From: Myxococcaceae bacterium | GTDB lineage: Bacteria > Myxococcota > Myxococcia > Myxococcales > Myxococcaceae | Assembly: GCA_003818285.1 (NCBI GenBank) | Contig: RPRB01000028.1 | Location: 1-36,351 of the forward strand | Reading direction: 5' to 3' | Length of the DNA stretch: 36,351 nt | In this document: positions 30,710-36,351 of the stretch, one piece after another | How positions within the stretch are numbered: position 1 is the first letter of the stretch | Layout: every line of letters begins with the position of its first letter | The notes under the pieces: model-generated | Seen by the model: the letters and a program-made list of their open reading frames with translations, nothing else | The model's database searches: none | What the model was told of the DNA's origin: nothing | Translations under genes and position numbers: made by a program

Positions 30710-32082
30710 CACGCCGCCTCCCCGGTGAGCCCGGTCTTTCCGGACGGGACCACCTGTGCGTGCGGCGTGCCGGGACCGTGCGCGACCTCTCGCCCCACCA
30801 GGTAAAGGAAGAGGATGCCCATCACCAGGTACAGGCCGGCGAACCCGAGGAGGGTGAAGAGGGTGTTTCCGGCCGTGACCCGCGGCGAGGTCCCGTCGGC
30901 GGTGCGCATCAGTCCGTAGACCAGCCACGGCTGCCGTCCCAGCTCCGCGGTCATCCACCCCGCGGTGGTGGCGATGTAGGGGAACGGAATGGCGAGCATC
31001 AGCGCCCAGAGGAGCGGCCGCGACCGCTCGAGCCGTCCGCGCCACAGCTGGAAAGCGGAGAGTGCGAGGAGGCCGATGAACAGGGTCCCGAGCCCAGCCA
31101 TCACGTGGTACGAGTAGTAGAGGAGCTCGATGTTGTCCGGCCAGCGGTCCTGGGGGAACTGATCGAGCCCGGTGACCGTGCTGCCGAAGCTTCCGTAGAC
31201 GAGGAAGCTGAGCATCCCCGGCACGACGATCGGGTTCTCCAGCCGGCGGTTCCGCACGTCGGGCTGCCCGATGATGGCCAGCTCGGCGTCGGGCCTGCTC
31301 TCGAACAGTCCTTCCATCGCCGCGAGCGTCGCCGGTTGCTTCTCGGCCAGCAGCTTCCCGTGGCGGTCCCCGGTGGGAAAGACCAGCAGGCACGAGGCGA
31401 TCAGTCCGGCGACGACGCCGGTCCGGAGCGCCAGCCGCGCGTGCTCCGGGTGCCGGCCCGAGAGCGACCAGAACGCTCCGACCCCGGCCACCACGAAGGA
31501 CGCGGTCACCACCGAGGCGGTCATGTTGTGGAGGTACTGCCAGATCGCCCAGGGGTTGAGCACGAAGGCCCAGAAGTCGGCCAGCTGGAGCCGTCCGTCC
31601 GGCCCGATGGAGTGCCCCACCGGGTGCTGCATGAAGGCGTTGGTGGCGATGATGAAGTAGCCGGACAGCCACGCTCCCGCCCAGAGCGCCGCCGCCGAGG
31701 CCAGGTGCATCCGGCGCCCGAACCGCTTCTCCCCGTAGAGGAAGATGCCGAGGAAGGTGGACTCGAGGAAGAAGGCGAACATGCCTTCCATCGCCAGCGT
31801 CTGGCCGATGACCCCGCCGGCGAACTGGCTGAAGCGCGACCAGTTGGTCCCGAACTGGAACTCCAGCGGGATTCCGGTGACGACCCCCATGGCGAAATTC
31901 ACGCCGAAGATGCGGGCCCAGAACCGCGCCGCCTCGTCGTGGAGCGCGCTGCCTCGCCGGAACGCGCGCCACTTGAAGAGCACGATGAGCAGGGACAGCC
32001 CCATCGTCAGCTGGGGAAAGAGGTAGTGGTACGTGACCGTGAAGCCGAAGTGCAGCCGGTGCCAGAACAGCGCGTCGCTCAT
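30709..32082 (-). CDS. cydA: Cytochrome bd-type quinol oxidase subunit I
   Basis: This 457-residue subunit binds hemes b558, b595 and d. The expected ligands are present at the canonical places: His19, Glu99 and Glu107 (AMEGMFAFFLES), His185 (WQYLHNMTAS) and Met332 (YHVMAGLG), plus GWMTAELGRQPW near 379-390. The Q-loop between the middle helices is short, fitting the S-type/CIO subgroup rather than the long-loop E. coli type. ATG 32082 is chosen; GAGGG lies about 10 bases ahead. It is divergent from phosphoketolase and forms an operon with cydB. Confidence 0.95.
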   Translation of the reverse strand: MSDALFWHRLHFGFTVTYHYLFPQLTMGLSLLIVLFKWRAFRRGSALHDEAARFWARIFGVNFAMGVVTGIPLEFQFGTNWSRFSQFAGGVIGQTLAMEGMFAFFLESTFLGIFLYGEKRFGRRMHLASAAALWAGAWLSGYFIIATNAFMQHPVGHSIGPDGRLQLADFWAFVLNPWAIWQYLHNMTASVVTASFVVAGVGAFWSLSGRHPEHARLALRTGVVAGLIASCLLVFPTGDRHGKLLAEKQPATLAAMEGLFESRPDAELAIIGQPDVRNRRLENPIVVPGMLSFLVYGSFGSTVTGLDQFPQDRWPDNIELLYYSYHVMAGLGTLFIGLLALSAFQLWRGRLERSRPLLWALMLAIPFPYIATTAGWMTAELGRQPWLVYGLMRTADGTSPRVTAGNTLFTLLGFAGLYLVMGILFLYLVGREVAHGPGTPHAQVVPSGKTGLTGEAA

Positions 32083-32413
32083 CGGACCAGGCCCTCTTTC
32101 CCGAGCTTCATCGCCCACCGGCGGCGGGCGCGCACCCCAGCGCGCAAAGCTTGCGCAGGAACTGCCACTGCCGTCGAGCAGCACCACCGTGGCACCCCGC
32201 TCGGGCCCCAGCTCGAGCCAGCCGTGCTGACTTCTCACCCTGCTCGGTCGCCGACGTCGGAGGTTCATTCCGGGGAAGCACACCGCGGTGCCCGGCGAGG
32301 GGGCGACCGGGCCTCCGGCACGGATGTCGCACCAACGCCACGCCCGGCGTTCAGCCTCTCCCGCCAGCGTGCAGCGGGCGTAGAAGGACGCCCGACGCCA
32401 CCGGAGAGAGACC
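32083..32413. promoter_or_regulatory. 331-base divergent cydA/phosphoketolase control region with palindrome
   Basis: A perfect palindrome GCGCAA-AGC-TTGCGC lies at 32142-32156, about 60 bases upstream of the cydA start, and could be an operator for a redox or metabolic regulator. No clear -35/-10 was seen for either side. GGAGAG precedes the phosphoketolase ATG (about 7 bases). Small open frames on the minus strand here look like chance. Confidence 0.35.
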
Positions 32414-34768
32414 ATGCCCGACCCGCTCACCCCCGAAGACCTGCGGCTCATCGACGCCTGGTGGCGCGCCGCGAACTACCTCACCGTCGGGCAGATCTAC
32501 CTTCAGGAGAATCCCCTCCTGAAGGAGCCGCTCCGGCCCGAGCACATCAAGCCGCGCCTCCTCGGCCACTGGGGGACGAGCCCCGGGCTGAGTCTGATCT
32601 ACGCACACATGAACCGGCTCATCCGCCGCGACGGCTTCCCGGCCATCTACCTCGCCGGGCCCGGACACGGCGGGCCGGCGGTCGTGGCCTGCACCTACCT
32701 CGAGGGCACCTACAGCGAGATCTACCCGCGGGTGACGCCCGATGCAGCCGGGATGCGGCGGCTCTTCCGCCAGTTCTCGACGCCCGGTGGCATCCCCAGC
32801 CACGTGAGCGCGCCGACGCCGGGATCGATCCACGAGGGGGGCGAGCTGGGCTACGTGCTGACCCACGCCTTCGGAGCGGTGTTCGACGACCCGGAGCTGA
32901 TCGCCATCGCCGTGGTGGGTGACGGCGAGGCCGAGACCGGCCCGCTCGAGGGCAGCTGGAAGGGCATCAGCTTCCTCAATCCCGCGCACGACGGCGCGGT
33001 GCTCCCGGTGCTGCACCTGAACGGGTACAAGATCTCCGGCCCCACCGTCTGGGGGCGCTCCACCGACGCCGAGATCCGCGGGTACCTCGAGGCGCTCGGC
33101 TACGAGGTGCTGTTCGTCGAGGGAGACGATCCGCCCCGCGTCCACCAGGCGCTCGCCGCGGCGCTCGAGGGCTGCCTGGACCGCATCCGCCGGATCCAGA
33201 AGGAGGCCCGAGCCACCGGGGTGAAGAGTCGCCCCCGCTGGCCGGCGCTCGTGCTCCGCACGCCGAAGGGGTGGACCGGCCCGGACGTCGTGGATGGCAC
33301 CCAGGTCGAGGGGACGTTCCGGGCCCACCAGGTCCCGCTCGCGGGCGTGAAGGACAGCCCCGAGCACTTGAAGATGCTCGAGGCCTGGATGCGGAGCTAC
33401 CGGCCCGAGCAGCTCTTCGACGCGCACGGGAGGCTGGTGCCCGAGCTGCGGGCGCTCGCCCCGGCGGGGGCGCTCCGGATGAGCGCCAACCCCCGCACGA
33501 ACGGGGAGACCTGCCAGCCGCTGAAGATCCCGTCCCTCGAGGGGTACGCGGTGAAGGTCGACCCGCCTGGCGCGGGGCAGGAGGAGTCCACCCGGCGCCT
33601 CGGCCAGCTGATGCGTGACCTGTACCGCGAGAACCCCGGCCGCTTCCGCTTCTTCTGCCCCGACGAGACCAACAGCAACCGCCTGGGCGCGGTGTTCGAG
33701 GCCACCCCACGCGCCTTCATGCTCCCGGTCGAGCCCACCGACGAGGCCATTGGCCCCGAGGGGCGGGTGATGGAGGTGCTGAGCGAGCACAACTGCGAGG
33801 GCTGGATGGAGGGCTACGCGCTCACCGGGCGCCACGGGCTCCTCGCCACCTACGAGTCCTTCGCCATGGTGATGGCCTCGATGGCCATCCAGCACAGCAA
33901 GTGGCTGGACGAGTCACTCAAGCTGGAGTGGCGGAAGCCCATCCCGGCGCTGAACATCCTCCTCACCTCCACCTGCTGGCGGAACGACCACAACGGGTTC
34001 AGTCACCAGGGCCCGGGGTTCATCGACACCGTGCTCACGCGGAAGCCGACGGTGTCGCGCATCTACCTGCCGCCCGACGCCAATTGCCTGCTCTGGACGG
34101 CGGACCACTGCTTCCGCACCTCGAACCACGTCAACGTCATCGTCATCGACAAGCAGCCGCAGCTCCAGTACCTGGACCTCCAGACGGCGAAGGGTCACTG
34201 CGAGCGTGGCGCGTCGGTCTGGGAGTGGGCCAGCAACGACGAGGGGGACCCGGACATCGTGATGGCCTGCGCCGGGGACATCCCTACCCTGGAGACGCTC
34301 GCCGCCACCTGGCTGCTCCGCACCGCCGCGCCGGGGCTGCGGATTCGCGTGGTGAACGTGGTGGACCTCATGGCGATGTTCACCCCCGAGGAACACCCGC
34401 ACGGGATGGACGAGAAGCGGTTCGTGGACCTCTTCACCCGCGACCGGCACGTGGTGTTCGCCTTCCACGGCTACCCGCTGGGCATCCACTACACCCTTCA
34501 CGGAAGGCCCATCCCGGAACGCTTCCACGTCCGCGGGTTCCGCGAGCAGGGCACCACCACCACTCCCTTCGACATGGTGGTGCTCAACGGCATCAGCCGG
34601 TACCACCTCGCCATCGAGGCGCTTCGTCGGGCGCGGCGCATCCCCGAGAACTCGCCGGAGCTGGTCGAGCACTTCAACGAGCTGTTGAGGAAGCACCGGG
34701 CCTACGTCGAGGAGCACCTCGAGGACATGCCCGAGGTGCGCGACTGGACCTGGTCCCCGCCGTCCTGA
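32414..34768 (+). CDS. xfp: Phosphoketolase (xylulose-5-phosphate/fructose-6-phosphate)
   Basis: This 784-residue thiamine-diphosphate enzyme splits xylulose-5-phosphate or fructose-6-phosphate into acetyl phosphate plus glyceraldehyde-3-phosphate or erythrose-4-phosphate. Phosphoketolase blocks are clear: LGHWGTSPGLSLIYAHMNRL, AGPGHGGPA, STPGGIPSHVSAPTPGSIHEGGELGY, the TPP loop GDGEAETGPLEGSWKG, and PVEPTDEAIGPEG. Length and motifs are complete. It is divergent from cydAB, and the two could share redox or carbon control. It converges on the HTH gene. Confidence 0.97.
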   Translation: MPDPLTPEDLRLIDAWWRAANYLTVGQIYLQENPLLKEPLRPEHIKPRLLGHWGTSPGLSLIYAHMNRLIRRDGFPAIYLAGPGHGGPAVVACTYLEGTYSEIYPRVTPDAAGMRRLFRQFSTPGGIPSHVSAPTPGSIHEGGELGYVLTHAFGAVFDDPELIAIAVVGDGEAETGPLEGSWKGISFLNPAHDGAVLPVLHLNGYKISGPTVWGRSTDAEIRGYLEALGYEVLFVEGDDPPRVHQALAAALEGCLDRIRRIQKEARATGVKSRPRWPALVLRTPKGWTGPDVVDGTQVEGTFRAHQVPLAGVKDSPEHLKMLEAWMRSYRPEQLFDAHGRLVPELRALAPAGALRMSANPRTNGETCQPLKIPSLEGYAVKVDPPGAGQEESTRRLGQLMRDLYRENPGRFRFFCPDETNSNRLGAVFEATPRAFMLPVEPTDEAIGPEGRVMEVLSEHNCEGWMEGYALTGRHGLLATYESFAMVMASMAIQHSKWLDESLKLEWRKPIPALNILLTSTCWRNDHNGFSHQGPGFIDTVLTRKPTVSRIYLPPDANCLLWTADHCFRTSNHVNVIVIDKQPQLQYLDLQTAKGHCERGASVWEWASNDEGDPDIVMACAGDIPTLETLAATWLLRTAAPGLRIRVVNVVDLMAMFTPEEHPHGMDEKRFVDLFTRDRHVVFAFHGYPLGIHYTLHGRPIPERFHVRGFREQGTTTTPFDMVVLNGISRYHLAIEALRRARRIPENSPELVEHFNELLRKHRAYVEEHLEDMPEVRDWTWSPPS

Positions 34769-34796
34769 CGGCCGGCAGACGGGCCCGGGGCCACGC

Positions 34797-35147
34797 CTAG
34801 CGCGCGCGAGCGCGGGGGGCCCGGGCGCGGGCGCTCCGTCGCGCCGGGGCGCGGGGCGCGGGGCGCTGCGCCTTCCGGCGGACGATCAGGTCGAGCAGGA
34901 GCGACACCGGGCGATGGTCCTCGACCGGGTGACGGAAGGGACGATCGGCCCGGACGCGGTAGCGGTTGCGCCGGCCGACCCGCTCACGGTGGAGGTACTG
35001 CTCCGACTCGAGCTCCTGCAGGATGCGCTGGACGGCCCGTTCGGTGATCCCGACGCGCGTGGCGATGTCGCGGACCCGGGCCTCGGAATCTTCCCAGACG
35101 CAGAGAAGGACGTGAGCGTGGTTGGTCAGAAAAGTCCAGGTAGCCAT
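34797..35147 (-). CDS. Winged-helix DNA-binding regulator with basic tail
   Basis: This 116-residue protein has a winged helix at about 5-75 (LCVWEDSEARVRDIATRVGITERAVQRILQELESEQYLHRERVGRRNRYRV), similar to MarR/ArsR-like regulators. The last 35 residues are almost only Arg, Ala and Pro (RAPARRSARARAPRARAR), likely a disordered nucleic-acid-binding tail. It follows the universal stress protein in the same direction by 37 bases. Its target is unknown; no effector domain is present. Confidence 0.8.
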   Translation of the reverse strand: MATWTFLTNHAHVLLCVWEDSEARVRDIATRVGITERAVQRILQELESEQYLHRERVGRRNRYRVRADRPFRHPVEDHRPVSLLLDLIVRRKAQRPAPRAPARRSARARAPRARAR

Positions 35148-35184
35148 GGGTTGCGGACCTTATCGGGCGCGCCGCCAAAGGGAA

Positions 35185-35616
35185 TCAGGGAACGACGAGG
35201 AGCGGCCTCCGGAGAACGTGAAGGAGCCGGGTGGTGACACTTCCCAGAAACGCGCGCTGGAGAGCTCCCTTCCCGGTGCTGCCGGCCACCACCAGGTCGG
35301 CACGACGCGCCTCCGCCGCCTCCACCAGCACGTCGGGCGCGGGTCCGACCCGGACCAACATCTCCACCTCCAGTCGTCCACCTCGCAGCCGCTCCGCCCG
35401 CTCGGCGAGGTTTCGCTCGGCCCCTTGCTGCTCGGCCTCGAGCACCATCTCCAGACCGGCCACCGGAGTCGGGGCGAAGGTGACCGGATCGGAGATGGCG
35501 GAGACCAGGATCAGTGTCGCACCTCCCGCGGAGCGGGCCAGCTCGGAGGCGAGGGCCAGCGCGCGGTCGGCCGGCTCCGACCCGTCGATGGCGACCAGGA
35601 TCCGATGCAGCGGCAT
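35185..35616 (-). CDS. Universal stress protein (UspA family)
   Basis: This 143-residue single-domain UspA protein begins LHRILVAIDGSEPADRALALA and ends with the ATP-binding motif VAGSTGKGALQRAFLGSVTTRLL, the glycine-rich G-2x-G-9x-G(S/T) form. It is probably cytoplasmic, dimeric and nucleotide-binding. ATG 35616 has GGAGG 6 bases upstream; an upstream start at 35634 is less likely. It probably forms a unit with the downstream winged-helix gene and is divergent from the MgtC-like gene. Confidence 0.9.
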   Translation of the reverse strand: MPLHRILVAIDGSEPADRALALASELARSAGGATLILVSAISDPVTFAPTPVAGLEMVLEAEQQGAERNLAERAERLRGGRLEVEMLVRVGPAPDVLVEAAEARRADLVVAGSTGKGALQRAFLGSVTTRLLHVLRRPLLVVP

Positions 35617-35750
35617 GCGACCTCCGGCTCGCAACCTAACGGCCCACCCGAGCAGTCGCTGCCCGCGGCTCCCCGGAGCGTGGCACCGCCGACGTCCCGC
35701 GCCTCCTGACGCTCGAACACCCCCGGGAGCGGGTGGTACTGCACGCTGGC

Positions 35751-36351
35751 ATGGGCTTCGAGGACCGCCCCGAATGGCGGCTGCTGGTCGCGCTCGGCGT
35801 GGGCCTGGTGCTGGGGCTCGAGCGTGAGCGGGCTCGTGACGCCGAGCGCCCGCGCCGCTGGGCGGGGCTCCGCAGCTTCGGCCTGACCTCGCTCCTCGGG
35901 GGCGTGGCGCTGCAGACCGGAAGCGCGGTGGTGCTGGGCGTGGCCGGCGCGACGGTCGCCCTCCTCGCGCTGGTGGTGGCCTGGCGGGCGAAGGAGCCGG
36001 ACCCCGGCCTCACCACCGAGGCCGGCTCTGGTGCTCGCCTTCGGCCTGGGGGTCCTGTCCCAGCGCGCGCCGGCCCTGGCCCTCGGCGCCGCGCTGGCCA
36101 CCTCCGCGCTGGCCACCTCCGCGCTGCTCGCGCTCCGTGCCCGACTGCAAGGGCTCGCCCGGAGGCTCTTCAGCGACCGCGAGCTGCAGAACGCGCTGGT
36201 CCTCGGCGTCTCGGCGCTCCTCGTCCAGCCGCTCCTGCCCGATCGCCCGGTGGACCCGTTCGGGGCCGTCAGCCCCTTCGACGTGTGGAAGCTGGTGGTG
36301 GTGGTCATGGGCGTGGGCGCCCTCGGCGCGCTCGCCCAGCGCATCGTCCGG
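35751..36351 (+). pseudogene. MgtC/SapB-family (DUF4010) membrane protein, frameshifted and cut by the window end
   Basis: ATG 35751 opens a MgtC-like membrane protein (MGFEDRPEWRLLVALGVGLVLGLERERARD, SFGLTSLLGGVALQ). The frame holds until DPGLTTEA at 36021, then an extra G (36024) breaks it. Shifting one base restores ALVLAFGLGVLSQRAP, the DUF4010 block DRELQNALVLGVSALLVQPLLPDRPVDPFG and the final VWKLVVVVMGVGALG, open to the last base. So a single-base insertion or a sequencing/assembly error sits here. Upstream GGAG around 35725 could serve a slightly earlier GTG. The family transports or regulates ions; function otherwise unknown. Confidence 0.75.

Noticed and set aside
32108-32341. 77-codon minus-strand frame upstream of cydA
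   Set aside because: No homology pattern, no ribosome site, and it lies in the divergent control region.

Overview
The window is very GC-rich (roughly 70% by eye) and densely packed with genes. Many genes overlap by 1-4 bases, and GTG starts are common. Gene content points to a member of the Myxococcota, plausibly an Anaeromyxobacter-like soil bacterium: a short 'MTPEQL...HRD' hypothetical, paired ECF sigma/soluble ZAS anti-sigma genes, a GH63/debranching-enzyme sugar cluster, phosphoketolase and a bd oxidase. The taxonomic call is an inference. No rRNA, tRNA, CRISPR array, integrase or transposase gene was seen.

Layout. 1-5316: end of an unknown protein, a DoxX membrane protein, a secreted SMP-30/gluconolactonase-like protein overlapping a GlcG-cupin fusion, a divergent exported amidohydrolase and a small hypothetical. 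5320-7360: an ECF sigma/anti-sigma/hypothetical operon with the same unusual palindromic repeat (AGGTGTCAGACACCT) on both sides. 7219-18405: a sugar cluster (tandem VOC protein, GH63-type glucosidase, glucose-dehydrogenase-like enzyme, debranching enzyme, aquaporin, glycosyltransferase, second debranching enzyme), mostly with overlapping stop/start codons. 18538-20303: periplasmic alpha-carbonic anhydrase and a second ECF sigma with a 58-residue anti-sigma. 20352-24872 (minus): NDH-2-like dehydrogenase with a membrane domain, YceI-like protein, bufferin-type cysteine-rich precursor (BufA), MNIO/DUF692 enzyme (BufB) and its partner BufC. 25050-29594: MFS transporter, glutathione S-transferase, single-domain response regulator, galactokinase, DksA-like protein without zinc cysteines, and a small exported pilus-assembly-N-like protein. 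29633-36351: cydAB (minus), a divergent phosphoketolase, a winged-helix regulator, a universal stress protein, and a frameshifted MgtC/SapB-DUF4010 membrane protein cut by the window edge.

How it fits together. The most interesting part is the metal-handling RiPP operon. The precursor gene is followed by a near-20-bp hairpin with a U-tract, which should make precursor mRNA more abundant than enzyme mRNA. The operon also carries an NDH-2 and a YceI-like protein, both from families linked to quinones or isoprenoids. It converges on an ECF/ZAS pair.

Several promoters across the window share TGTAACG, a 17-bp gap after TGTAAC, and an ACCC(C/T) box. They lie before the first ECF gene, the VOC/sugar operon, the MFS gene and doxX. 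A related GGTAACC type precedes doxX and the second ECF gene. Together these suggest one or two overlapping ECF regulons, probably envelope or metal stress, linking doxX (a possible displaced BufD), the buf operon and the sugar cluster. The motif matches are read directly from the sequence; the regulon is an inference.
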